Shown: piece by piece, positions 1 through 9,621 of the stretch
Layout of the letters: each line of letters opens with the position of its first letter
How positions within the stretch are numbered: position 1 is the stretch's first letter
Source of the DNA: Atriophallophorus winterbourni
Taxonomy: Eukaryota; Platyhelminthes; Trematoda; Plagiorchiida; Microphallidae
Assembly (NCBI GenBank): GCA_013407085.1
Contig: JACCGJ010005106.1
Coordinates: 116,662-180,661, forward strand
DNA length: 64,000 nt
Direction: 5' to 3'
The notes under the pieces: generated by a model
The model's database searches: none
The model's input: only the letters and a program-made list of their open reading frames with translations
What the model was told of the DNA's origin: nothing
Made by a program: the position numbers and the translations under genes

Positions 1-2
1 TA

Positions 3-1136
3 AACCCAACTGTCCGTTGTCTGCTATCGTTGTTAGACCAACAGTCTAAGAAAATCGCATCTCTTGAAAGTAGACTGCACCGGTTAGAAAACAGCCATTA
101 TTCTCTGTGTACTCGTCAACAGTCCGAGTTGAAAAGGGTTGCTGTTCCTTCTGTTCCGAAAGCGAAGCACACATTTGGGTCGTTGGTTGCTGGAATCTCA
201 TCTGTATCTGAAACACCGATGACTGATCTTCCTTCTTTGAATGAAGCCACAAAAGTAGTCTCTTCAACTCAGAAGCCTGCATCATCGAACCCGGTGTTAA
301 CAGTTATTTGCACGAACGTACCGGAAGTTGACTCACCTTGCTTCAAGACCCGTTTAGCAGGAGATTCCCAACAATGGAAACACATCTGTGACCTGATTAA
401 TGTCACTGCGAATCCTATAACTATGACCCGTCTCTCGCGATCTCCCAAGTCCCCCCATTTTGGTGAGCCAAGGCTATTGCGTGTCACTCTGAAGTCACTG
501 GAGGACACTGAATCGGTATTATTATCTGCTCACCTACTGAATACCGCCGTATCATCCATTCGTATATATCCAGATGTACCTTGGACAGAACGGCAAGCAC
601 GGAAGAGCCCAAATCACGATTGGAAGTTGGAATCCGATAAACGCAGCATATTTATTCACGGCATTCCTGAGCTCAAAGATGTAGATGACAAGAAAAACTG
701 CATCCACGACTGCGAGCAGTGGCGCTTTATTCAACAGAAAATCAGTCTCTCAGACACTGTTACTGTGTTGCTAAAACGCTTACCGCAATCCCAAAATTAT
801 CACGGCTCTGGTCCGCGTATAGTTAAGGTTACATTCCAATCTGAAAAAATGGTTCCTATTGCTTTGAACTCCTGGTATCTGAACCGCCGAAGCGCACCAT
901 CGGAGATTCGTATTCGCGCTGCTTTGGATAAACTACGTGACAAAAGTCTGGTACTGCTCGACAAAACTCAAAATCCATTTGTTATTCGTTCGAGGGGCAC
1001 CACTGATTCTGCTAATACTACCTCACTCGCGACAAAAGACGTGGCTCACGTAACATTCTCTCTGCCTCCTCAATCTACATCACTCGATAGTGCAGCAAAA
1101 GATATAGAAAAAAACGTGCTACAGCCGATCCTGTAA
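3..1136 (+). CDS. LINE ORF1 protein (partial at 5' edge), coiled coil plus two RRM-like units
   Basis: The frame is open to the window edge, so the true start lies upstream. Counting from the TTG at 30, residues 1-22 are heptad-like (LESRLHRLEN). Two units of similar pattern follow, about residues 88-182 and 205-296. Each has a beta-like strand (VICTNVPE / IFIHGIPE), a helix containing QW, a second strand, a G-x-PR segment with a strand (PRLLRVTL / PRIVKVTF), a helix, and a final IRI strand. This reads as tandem RRM-like folds; the fold is inferred. A related but decayed ORF1 at 51160-52440 also keeps an N-terminal cysteine-rich segment that here would lie before the window. The protein probably coats element RNA. 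The ORF ends at TAA 1134-1136, inside the loop of a hairpin. Confidence 0.8.
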   Translation, partial: NPTVRCLLSLLDQQSKKIASLESRLHRLENSHYSLCTRQQSELKRVAVPSVPKAKHTFGSLVAGISSVSETPMTDLPSLNEATKVVSSTQKPASSNPVLTVICTNVPEVDSPCFKTRLAGDSQQWKHICDLINVTANPITMTRLSRSPKSPHFGEPRLLRVTLKSLEDTESVLLSAHLLNTAVSSIRIYPDVPWTERQARKSPNHDWKLESDKRSIFIHGIPELKDVDDKKNCIHDCEQWRFIQQKISLSDTVTVLLKRLPQSQNYHGSGPRIVKVTFQSEKMVPIALNSWYLNRRSAPSEIRIRAALDKLRDKSLVLLDKTQNPFVIRSRGTTDSANTTSLATKDVAHVTFSLPPQSTSLDSAAKDIEKNVLQPIL

Positions 1137-4033
1137 GGATCGGCTCAATAAAGGACCGATTTGAAAACGAAACTAGCAATCCGCACCGCGAAAACCTTTC
1201 TTGTTCTTGCACTGATGCTCAAGGTTTCTTTAATATCAACATCAATGAAGGTGCTGCTAACCTCTGGCGCGAGGGCTTAAACTGTCTCTACACCAACGCG
1301 CAGGGCCTATTGAGCAAACTTGCAGAACTCCGCTTGCGACATGCATCGTGTAAATTCGATATGATAGCTGTGTCGGAAACGTGGTTAAGTTCTTCTATCA
1401 CTGATGCCGAGATTTCACTCCCGAATATGCTCATTTTCAGGAATGATCGTCCAACTAGAGGCGGCGGCGTCCTTTTATACTATAACTCGCGTCTTTCCTG
1501 TGAGATTATATCGCATCAGCAACTTAACGTGGTGGATTCACTTTGGTGTCGCGTGCAACTTAAAAATAAGGACTGTGCCCTCGTTGCGGTAATATACCGT
1601 CCTCCGAATACTCAACATTCGATGGATGGTGTCCTTATGGCTTCCGTTCGCTTCGCCCTATCACTACCTCACACTCATGCCTTACTGATGGGAGATTTCA
1701 ACTCTCCCGAGCTTTTCAGCGAACCTATCCCAAATACGTTTGCCGCAGATTTGGATGATCTTATCAGCAGCCATCCTTTGTACAATCATGTGAAGGTTGC
1801 TACACGTTTCCGAAGTAGCGACTGTCCATCTTTGCTCGATCTGGTGCTGACTAACGAAGAGCTGATGGTAGAAGAAATACATTATGAACCACCCCTAGGG
1901 AAAAGTGACCACGTCGTCCTGACATTCTTTTTCGTTTCTTACGCTGAATTCCTCGACGAAGAGGTAACTCTTGTCCGAACCGTCACAAACTACAAGGCTT
2001 TTCAAGAAATCATTGCGGCTAACAATTTTGACTTTCTGTTAAATGACGATCCTGAGCTTGCCTGGTCCAGATTTGTCTCTCAGTGGCACCTTCTATTGCA
2101 ACAATCATCGACTTCGGCCGAACACAAAAGACGTATCCCGCAGACGTTCATTCGTAGTAGAACTCGCAAGTGGATTAAGTGCAGAAACACTGCATGGCAT
2201 GTGTTCCGATCGGAAGAGTGTGTGCAAAATTGGGAAATTTATCGTCAATTACGCAACCACTGCACGTCTCTAGTGCGTCAAGACAGGCTGGACTACCAGG
2301 ACAAGTTGACGGCACGATTTCTAGACAACAGAAAACTACTTTACCGTCTTATAAACGATAAACGAAAGGTGAAAACTGGTATCCCGCCTCTGAAAATTGA
2401 AGGTGGTTCTACGTCGACTTCTTTAGAAGCCGCGAACACACTAAAGGATCACTACATGCCGGTTTTCCAGAATTGTTCACCATCCTCATTAAATATCATC
2501 ACAACACCACCTAGACTCTCCACCGTCATATTCTCCGCTGCGAGCATACACAAGAAGATTATGCAGCTCCGGGACAACTCATCTCCGGGAATAGACCGGA
2601 TAACGCCGAAAGCATTGCGTGCGGTCGCCGCACATATTTGTGAGCCACTTGCTGTCTACTTTCAACGCTTGTTTGATACCTCGCGTGTTCCCGAATTTTG
2701 GAAACAGGGTATTATTACCCCAATCTATAAAGGAGGAAACCGCAGCGACCCCGCGAATTACCGTCCAGTCACCTTGCTCCCCGTGCTTTCTAAAGTCATG
2801 GAATCGATCGTGTCCGACGAGTTGATGACTTTTATGGAGAACGAAAACGCGGTCGCTGTCGAACAACATGGGTTTCGTCGCGGACACTCCTGTACGACAA
2901 ACCTGCTTTTGGCCCGGGACAGCTGGACCAAAGCTGTCGACGCAGGCTACGGTGTTGATGTAATTTACCTGGATTTCTCCAAAGCTTTTGATAGCGTAAA
3001 CCACGCTATTTTACTACAAAAGCTTGCTCTTCTTGGAATCGGTAACCCACTTTTGTCTTGGATAGCCGAATTTCTCCGCGCCAGAACACTCCACGTTCGC
3101 GTCAGACAATCACTTTCTGATTGTTTTTCAATAAAATGTGGTTTACCCCAAGGTTCTGTACTCGGCCCGCGCTTGTTCTTGATGTTCATCAACGACATTG
3201 GTGCATGTGTGAACTCACCGTTTTTAATGTTCGCAGATGACCTCAAACTCTGGCGAATCCTCTCTTCCCCAAATGACTGTGACGAATTGCAGATGGACCT
3301 CAACTCACTTAATAGTTGGGCAATTATGAACCAGCTACCTTTCAATCCACGAAAATGCCGATCTCTCCGCATTCGCCACCCCGGTGAACCTAGGTATCAA
3401 CTAGGGGGCACCGAAATTTCGGTAAGTATGCAAGAGAAAGACCTCGGTATACTGGTTCAAAGTGACCTCGGGTGCTCTGCTCACTGTTCATACGCTTCCT
3501 TAGTCGCAAATCGAAACGTAGGCCTTCTAAAACGAGTCTTTGGTTCTTTCGACCGCAGCCTTTCCCCCTCACTTCTTCACGCGTACGTCAGACCTCACCT
3601 AGAATACGCCGTGTCCGTCTGGTCCCCGTGGTTAAAGCGCGATATTCACGTCCTGGAACAAGCTCAACGGAGATTCACCAAAATCGTCAAAGGGCTTAGT
3701 TCGATGAACTATGAAGATCGCCTGAAGGTACTTAATTTGTTCCCCATGAGTTACCGCCGCATCCGAGGGGATCTGATTTTGGTTTTCCTGATTCTCAAGA
3801 ATGCCAAACACCCGTGCTTCAGACTGCTTTCGATGGCCCCTAGTTCCGGAACCCGGGGACATGTCTTAAAGCTTGCCCATCTACCAAGTCGGTTAAACTG
3901 CCGAAAGTTCTTTTTCACAGTTCGCACTCCTTCTGCCTGGAATGATCTACCGTCTTTTATTGTAACCTCTCCTTCCCTTGCTATTTTTAAAGAACGCCTT
4001 GACTCTTACCTATATCATTCTCAGAAAATTTGA
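1091..4033 (+). CDS. LINE ORF2: apurinic-type endonuclease + reverse transcriptase
   Basis: This frame opens after a stop at 1088-1090, and its first ATG is at about 1361, too late because it would remove the catalytic Asn region (YTNAQ). Numbering from the TTG at 1310, the endonuclease motifs are SETWL (22-26), GDFN (128-131) and SDH (199-201). Reverse transcriptase follows: PGIDRITPKAL, YRPVTLLPVLSK, QHGFRRGHSC, DFSKAFD (555-561), GLPQGSVLGP and FADD (641-644, catalytic Asp pair). It ends with the CR1/Jockey C-terminal domain (YVRPHLEYAVSVWSPW; FFFTVRTPSAWNDLP). The protein should nick target DNA and prime reverse transcription from it. Expression most likely depends on the frameshift cassette at 1109-1145. 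All catalytic residues I can check are present. Confidence 0.92.
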   Translation, partial: CSKRYRKKRATADPVRIGSIKDRFENETSNPHRENLSCSCTDAQGFFNININEGAANLWREGLNCLYTNAQGLLSKLAELRLRHASCKFDMIAVSETWLSSSITDAEISLPNMLIFRNDRPTRGGGVLLYYNSRLSCEIISHQQLNVVDSLWCRVQLKNKDCALVAVIYRPPNTQHSMDGVLMASVRFALSLPHTHALLMGDFNSPELFSEPIPNTFAADLDDLISSHPLYNHVKVATRFRSSDCPSLLDLVLTNEELMVEEIHYEPPLGKSDHVVLTFFFVSYAEFLDEEVTLVRTVTNYKAFQEIIAANNFDFLLNDDPELAWSRFVSQWHLLLQQSSTSAEHKRRIPQTFIRSRTRKWIKCRNTAWHVFRSEECVQNWEIYRQLRNHCTSLVRQDRLDYQDKLTARFLDNRKLLYRLINDKRKVKTGIPPLKIEGGSTSTSLEAANTLKDHYMPVFQNCSPSSLNIITTPPRLSTVIFSAASIHKKIMQLRDNSSPGIDRITPKALRAVAAHICEPLAVYFQRLFDTSRVPEFWKQGIITPIYKGGNRSDPANYRPVTLLPVLSKVMESIVSDELMTFMENENAVAVEQHGFRRGHSCTTNLLLARDSWTKAVDAGYGVDVIYLDFSKAFDSVNHAILLQKLALLGIGNPLLSWIAEFLRARTLHVRVRQSLSDCFSIKCGLPQGSVLGPRLFLMFINDIGACVNSPFLMFADDLKLWRILSSPNDCDELQMDLNSLNSWAIMNQLPFNPRKCRSLRIRHPGEPRYQLGGTEISVSMQEKDLGILVQSDLGCSAHCSYASLVANRNVGLLKRVFGSFDRSLSPSLLHAYVRPHLEYAVSVWSPWLKRDIHVLEQAQRRFTKIVKGLSSMNYEDRLKVLNLFPMSYRRIRGDLILVFLILKNAKHPCFRLLSMAPSSGTRGHVLKLAHLPSRLNCRKFFFTVRTPSAWNDLPSFIVTSPSLAIFKERLDSYLYHSQKI
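1109..1145 (+). promoter_or_regulatory. Candidate programmed -1 ribosomal frameshift signal between ORF1 and ORF2
   Basis: The slippery heptamer AAAAAAC occupies 1109-1115 and is in the correct register: ORF1 reads ..A AAA AAC.., which is one of the classic X XXY YYZ sites. A 7-nt spacer (1116-1122) is followed by a perfect 9-bp stem, AGCCGATCC (1123-1131) with GGATCGGCT (1137-1145), and a TGTAA loop that carries the ORF1 TAA. Slipping by -1 enters the ORF2 frame exactly, since both are in register at 1109. Function is inferred from arrangement only. Confidence 0.75.
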
Positions 4034-4365
4034 ATTTAACTTCGCACATTTCTTTTTGTTCCCGATGCTGCACCCATTTTCTCTTTTCCAGACCTACATA
4101 CGAATTGACGCCAATCCATCCTCCCCTGTATTGACTACCCTGTGTTTCCTCTGACCCCACCATTTACGGAACTTTGGTAACCGAAACCCAATTTTATGGA
4201 CTCCACCCGACCCCCTGTGCTGACTATCCTGTGGTTCTATTTTAAGCTCATAGCTTTTTGTACCAAAATATACTATTGACTATTGACTATTGAATATCCT
4301 ATGGTTATATTTTAAGCTCATAGCTTTTTGTACCATAATATACTATTGACTATTGACTATTAACT
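4034..4365 (+). repeat. LINE 3' UTR with 70-bp terminal tandem duplication
   Basis: After the ORF2 stop the sequence has no ORF. The terminal segment beginning ATCCTGTGGTT at 4226 is repeated with a 70-bp period at 4296 (ATCCTATGGTT). Each unit contains TTTAAGCTCATAGCTTTTT, which can form the small hairpin AAGCT-CAT-AGCTT, and ends with TATTGAC repeats. GAACT repeats (4364-4380) finish the tail. Confidence 0.75.
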
Positions 4366-4479
4366 GAACTGAACTGAACTAATCTAAACTATTTCACTAT
4401 TGCACTATTTTACTAACTCACTAATTACAAATGATGCCGGTGTTTTTACACATCCTTAATAAAAATCCATTTGTCCCGC

Positions 4480-5030
4480 GGGTTTTTCGCTTACCCGCTT
4501 AAACCGAAAAGCTTCAATCTTCTTTCCCTTATTCAAAGTAGTCGTGCGGCCTCACTTGGAATACTGCGTTCAATCCTAGGCACCGTACTTAAAAAATATA
4601 GCATGTCTTGAAAGGTTCCAGCGCCTTGCGACTAGGATGGTTGAGGGTCAGACAGGTAAATCCTATGAGAAGAAGAAAGCTAGACTCAAGGACCTCGGTT
4701 TGTTCTCACTAAAGAGACGGCGGCTGCGAGGTGACCTAATAGAAGCCTTCAAGATTCTAAAGGGTCTTACGGGTGATAATATTACTGAAATCCTTAAACT
4801 TGCCTCTAAAGCAGCTACAAGGGGTAATTCTATGAAACTTCTTAAGGGTAGACCCAGGTTGCTGGCACGTGAGCACTTTTTCAGCAACAGTGTGGCCAAC
4901 TTCTCGAACAAGCTCCCAGATTGTATAGTAAGCCTCCCAAATGTGTTGAGCTTTAAACGGGAATTAGACGTTAAATGGTCTATCATATTTCCGCACATTG
5001 TCTATTAAAAAACTTAAAAAAACTTGAACT
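4480..5030 (+). mobile_element. LINE (CR1-like) 3' fragment, RT C-terminal domain
   Basis: Two adjoining frames encode the end of a LINE ORF2: VVVRPHLEYCVQS at about 4540-4578, then FQRLATRMVEG, and an open frame from 4637 to 5008 with LKDLGLFSLKRRRLRGDL and FFSNSVANFSNKLPD. This corresponds to the same C-terminal domain as in the upstream element (LEYAVSVWSPW; WNDLP), but belongs to another subfamily. It ends at 5030 in an AACTTGAACTTGAA tail. It is 5'-truncated, with a frameshift near 4635, and non-functional. Confidence 0.8.
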
Positions 5031-5149
5031 TGAAATGATGGATTGCTTGCTTCTTGTACTGTCGTCCGCAAATTCATAAAATAAGCTCAAATTTTCAAGA
5101 CATAAAAGATAAAAGCAACTGTGTATCTAGCATTTTAGGCTAATGAAGA

Positions 5150-6865
5150 AGTCTATAGATTATCAGCTGTTATTGACAGTAGCTTGTTTATTGCGCTGCC
5201 AAAATGAATTCTATATTTTATTGGCGTAAGATGCAAAAGGACTGGTCCTGGCATCAACAACCAATTAGGAAGACTCGTACCGACGGGAGACTTGCGATTA
5301 TGCTTGAACATGCGCTCGTGAGGCGTCTCATTTGCAGCAGTGCATAAGAGAGACCGCATGGCGTGTAATGCTTCGGGAAGAACAAGTTCCCACTGCTCTG
5401 TCGTCAAACCCCTATCTCGCAAGCATAATGAAACAGTTTTCCATAAGGTACCGTTCAGACGTTCCACCTGCCCATTACCTTGCGGGTTATAACTGGTGGT
5501 CCTACTCGTAGCAACTCCACGAGAATGAAGAAAAGATTTAATGTCACTGGACATGAAGGATGACCCTTGATCTGAGTGTACGTATCCGGGCATACCAAAA
5601 ATGGAAAAAAAGTTTGGTGAGTCGGGAAATGACAGTAGAGCTGGTCATGTCAGGACATGGAAAAGCAAAGGGGAATCGAGATAATTCGTCAATTACTGTA
5701 AGTAAATATCGATTCCGAGTAGATGAAGGAATAGGCTCTTTAAAATCGATACTGAGACGTTCAAAATGATGTGTTGCTTTAATGAGTGGCTCATTGTAAG
5801 GACCGAAAAATTTTGGCTTCAACTGAGAACATACAAGGCACTGCCGATGACAGATTTGACGTCATCAAGAGAGAACGGAGGATTTTTAGATCGGGTGAAA
5901 TGAAATAAACGTGTGATACCCGGGTGACACAGTGAGTCATGAATGGACTTCAATTGAGGAAGCGAATGTACACTGGCACAAAATCCACGAGACAAAGCAT
6001 CAGCTACGGTATTATCAGGACCCGGTCGATACACCACGTCATAGGAAAACTGAAAGAGTTCTATAAGCCAACGTTGGATTTTGTCGTTCTTGATTTTACT
6101 GGCGAAACGGAGCGTTGATCAGTGATTAGTTTAAAATGAGATCCAATGAGATAATGTCTCCATTTTCGAATTGCTTCAATGAGCGTGCAAGCTTCCTTCT
6201 CGATCGCGGGATGATTACGCTCACTTGGAGAGAGTGTGCGAGAGAAGAAAGCAACCGGACGTCCGTTTTGGTCGAGAGTAACAGCTATTGCTACATCGGA
6301 TGCATCTGTTTCGACAACGAGAGTTACGTCACGATCAACCGAGAAAAGAGATGTTTGCACTAATTCAGATTTCAGGGATGTGTAAGCGTTCAAAGCTTTC
6401 CCGGACAGTGGAAAGATTTATTGTGAACCAAAGGATGAATTTTGTCGGAGAACTGGGAGAACCATTGGGAATAATAAGAGAACATCCCGATTATTCTTTG
6501 TTGTGCTTTGGCATCATAGGGTGGGGGCAGCTTGAGTAAGGCATCAAAGCGTTCAGGGTCTGGTTTCACATTTCCAGCGGATACCTCATAACCGAGAAGT
6601 TTAACGTGCTCTACGGAAAAGGTACATTTGTTGCGATTCAAAGTAAGCCCATATCTATTCACTGCTTGCATAAATTTGCTTAAGTTTACATCATGATCAT
6701 TCATATCTTTCCCACAGACGGTTATGTTATCGACGTATACATACGTTCCTCGCAGAGATTCCTTGCGTATTAACTCATCCATGGCCCGCTGGAAGCACGC
6801 AACTCCGTTGGTTACGCCAAATGGAATACGCCAGAATTGGTAGAGGTTACCACATGCTTCAGAAT
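5150..6865 (-). mobile_element. Ty3/gypsy retrotransposon pol remnant (RT C-part, RNase H, integrase)
   Basis: Read on the minus strand from 6865 down. The reverse transcriptase second half includes IPFGVTNGVACFQRAMDEL and the active-site block YVYVDNITVCG (6390-6865). RNase H follows with VETDASDVAIAVTLDQNGRP and IEKEACTLIEAIRKWRHYL (6061-6393). Next come YRPGPDNTVADALSR and the integrase HHCC region (5819-6037). The integrase core is in two frames (5544-5822 and 5153-5593) with SIDFKEP, HSDQGSSFM and GQVERLNGTLW, i.e. a D,D-35-E set. Several frameshifts break it, and no LTR is recognisable. It continues at 7525-8260 beyond an inserted RTE fragment. Confidence 0.88.
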
Positions 6866-7525
6866 CCGTCCCTCCGAGTTGGGGCGAATCGGTTATCATA
6901 CCTATATTTAAAAAAGGTGTACGAAGCTCATGCTCTAATCATCGTGGGATAAGTCTCACTCCCATCATTACGAGATTATTAGCATCCATATGTCTTAGAA
7001 GATTAACATCGCATAGGGAATCACAGATCCGAGCGCAGCAAGCTGGCTTCCGGCCTGGCAGAGGCTGTGTCGATCATATTTTTACTCTTCGACGGATCTT
7101 AGAACTGCGGCACACTTATCGACAGCCGACAATAGCCATCTTTTTAGACTTCAAAGGAGCATTTGATTCAGTCGATCGAAATGTCCTGTTTAACACCTTG
7201 CTGTGCAAAGGCGTTCCGCAAAAGTATGTCAACATACTACGTGCATACATCCGGATGCGTTAGGGTTTACAACGAAGTCTCACCCAAATTCCACACCACT
7301 CGCTGTCGCTCTACTCGTTCACGAAACTTGTTGGACTGTATGTTCCATTCGAGGTGTAGGCACCTCTCCCCAGTTTGTTTGTGCTTACTCTTCTATAGAA
7401 GCCGTAGCAATTTAAGTCCCACCCTTCCCTATCTTTTAGGATTTTAATTTCTCATGGTTGTATGGCAGTTACGCATTCGGTACGTGCTACCGGTGTATTG
7501 CTGTCTTTGATGATGATGATGTACC
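6866..7525 (+). mobile_element. RTE-type LINE fragment inserted in the gypsy RT gene, with internal deletion
   Basis: The + strand reads PPSWGESVIIPIFKKG, NHRGISLTPIITRL, QQAGFRPGRGCVDHIFTLRRIL and IFLDFKGAFDSVDRNVL, the front half of an RTE-clade reverse transcriptase. At about 7290-7330 it jumps to 3' UTR sequence (CATTCGAGGTGTAGGCACCT) that matches 12600-12785, and ends in a GATGATGATGAT tail at 7510-7524. The gypsy reverse transcriptase resumes immediately on both sides. A clean target-site duplication is not visible, and a few gypsy bases appear lost at the junction. Confidence 0.83.
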
Positions 7526-8260
7526 GGCGCTCATTCTCCTTTACAGGAATTTGGTGATATGCGCTCTGCAAGTCTAAAGTGCTAAAAACACCAAACTGTG
7601 AAATCTTTTGGATCATGTCATCGATTCAAGGCAGGGGGTAGGCGTCTAGATATGTGAATCGGTTGATAGTTTGGCTATAGTCAATGACCAAACGTTTCTT
7701 CTGTCGTTCATTTGTTGTGACCAACACCTGGGCGTGCCATGGCGACTGGGAAAATTCGATTATTCCCTCATTTAGTAGCTTGGCAACTTCAGCTCGAATG
7801 AAAATCTCGTCGTTATGACTGTATCTTTTGGACTTGGTGCATATCGGACGACATGATGTGTCCAGATGAGGGAAAAGTGAAACAGGAGTTAATGTAGTAA
7901 CGGATAAACTACACAAAGAAAATGGGGCTTGGATTCCTTCGAATGGTATTTCAACTGCTCGATGGCGCTGAAGAAAATCATGTCCAAGCAACAAATCGGC
8001 ACATAGATCAGGATGGATAGAAAGTTTCACATGGTTGTAACGAGTACTTTTGTGGACGAGGGATACAAAACAATGACCTTTCATATTGCTTATCATCGAC
8101 GTAGAAGCCAACACAATTTGGTTTTTCGATTCCAGGATAGGCTAACCGTTTCGACAGACGATACGATGTAACTTTCAGAACTACCCGTGTCAACCAGCTA
8201 TTGCTATGATTGAATTTTGCTGCTATATGCTTTATCACCATCTTCTAGTCTTATTGTAAT
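7526..8260 (-). mobile_element. Ty3/gypsy remnant, protease and RT N-terminal part
   Basis: Minus strand. Protease motif VDTGSSESYI lies at about 8130-8175 but in a different frame from its continuation. Then come LLLGHDFLQRHRAVEIPFEG, GIIEFSQSPWHAQVLVTTNE, RLVIDYSQTINRFTYLDAYP (frame 7626-8114) and FSTLDLQSAYHQIP next to the RTE insertion. It is the 5' half of the pol gene that resumes at 6865. No gag is seen; the copy stops where the oppositely oriented element begins, at about 8265. Confidence 0.85.
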
Positions 8261-8389
8261 ACTCTTTCTCCTTGCAGCCACCATACTCCAATTGTGATTT
8301 GAATAAAGCCTAGCGTACAGGCAATCATTCTTCTCACTTGTTTGTTTGATCGATCAATCAGAACAATTTATTCAAATCACTATTTGCAA

Positions 8390-8850
8390 ATGGAACGATT
8401 CCTACGACCTGAGAAATTCAATGCTGACCCAAACGCCTCAGACGCCGCTAAACGTTGGAAACACTGGTTCACTACATTTTCTAATTTTCTCAATGAACTG
8501 AACGAGCTCGAACCAGATAAGCTGAAAGTATTATTCAACTTCGTTTCCTCTGATGTTTATGATTGACTTGCGGATTGTACTACATACGCCGAAGCCATTT
8601 CCACCTTGGAGGCCTTATATGTTAAACCGAAAAATGAAATTTTCGCTCGACATTTATTGGCGACATGCAAGCAAGAAGACGGTCAATCACTCGACCTATT
8701 CACTCATAAATTACGAAACCTTGCCAGGGGTTGTAATTTCAGTGCTGTCAGTATGGAGCAGTATAAAGATGATGCACTCCGAGATGCCTTCGTCAGTCCA
8801 CTGCAACCCGACAGAGATTGTTGGAACATTCAACACTCAACTTCCAGAAA
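8390..8850 (+). pseudogene. gypsy gag (broken)
   Basis: Starts MERFLRPEKFNADPN, with WKHWFTTFSNFL, a capsid-like helical region typical of Ty3/gypsy gag. A TGA at 8564-8566 interrupts the frame after VSSDVYD; the same frame continues with YAEAISTLEALYVKPKNEIF and LLATCKQEDGQSLDLFTHKL to about 8805. It then shifts into the frame that reads LNFQKAFDTARSLELALKQ. Gag normally forms the particle that packages element RNA; this copy could not make it without suppression and frameshifting. Confidence 0.82.
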
Positions 8851-9621
8851 GCATTCGATACAGCAAGATCACTCGAACTAGCTCTCAAACAATCTGAATC
8901 ATATGCTAACAGGCTGCCATGCACAAACAATGATATCCCCCTTAATCAAATACAAATACATCCAGATACGCCCGTAGAGGTGACTGCCGCCGCGCATACT
9001 GCAAAATGTTATTTTTGTGGGTTATCTAGGCATCCAAGACCAAAATGTCCTGCCAGAGAAGTTGTTTGCAAAGGATGTGGAAAAAAAGGTCATTTTCAAC
9101 GAGTTTGTTTGTCATCATCTGACACGAGAAATAACCGTCCATCGACAAGTTCAGTTGTTTCCGCGTTGTTCTATTCCGCTGCTCCTGTATCCCTGTCTAA
9201 TGCAATCATTATTGTTTACGTCAAAGGTATCCGATTGCAGGCTCTCATAGATACTGGGAGCTCTGAGAGCTACATAAATTCCTCGGTTGTTCGTAAGAAC
9301 TCTTGGGAACTAGTTCCGTGTATAAACAAAATAACTCTTGCTAATACCGAACATACGAGTCAAACCGAAGGCATGGTTTACCTACCCATTCGCTACAAGA
9401 AATCAGTTTATCCACAATTCAAATTTTCAGTCATGCCTAATCTGTGTGCAGATTGGCACATGTTTGGACACGACTTTTTGAAAATGCACGAAAAGATCGA
9501 GATCCCGTTCGGAGGCCCCAAATCGTCGCTCTCTATATATGGGCTTATGGCAGCCAAAGTCACACCTCCGTCTCTCTTCAAAAACTTATCTGCTGACTGC
9601 AAGCCACTCTTTTGTCGATGA
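8818..9621 (+). pseudogene. gypsy gag C-terminus, two CCHC knuckles and aspartic protease
   Basis: One open frame gives the end of gag, then two zinc knuckles spaced CX2CX4HX4C (CYFCGLSRHPRPKC and CKGCGKKGHFQRVC, about residues 64-97), and a retropepsin with ALIDTGSSESYIN (about 145-157) and the later GHDFLKMHEKIEIPFGG. The DTG catalytic triplet is intact. The frame ends at TGA 9619-9621, where the reverse transcriptase frame takes over by a probable small deletion. Confidence 0.85.

Larger units (their letters stand above)
1..4365 (+). mobile_element. CR1/Jockey-type non-LTR retrotransposon, apparently intact, 5' end outside window
   Basis: A two-ORF LINE. ORF1 (nucleic-acid-binding type) is open from the window edge to 1136. 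ORF2 (endonuclease plus reverse transcriptase) is open from 1091 to 4033. A ~330-nt 3' UTR ends in short tandem repeats (TATTGAC units, then GAACT units), as is usual for CR1-like tails. No internal stop or frameshift interrupts either ORF, unlike every other LINE in the window, so this copy looks young and perhaps competent. The two ORFs overlap with ORF2 in the -1 frame. Clade assignment rests on ORF2 motifs and the C-terminal domain typical of CR1/Jockey elements. No target-site duplication can be tested because the 5' end lies outside the window. Confidence 0.9.
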
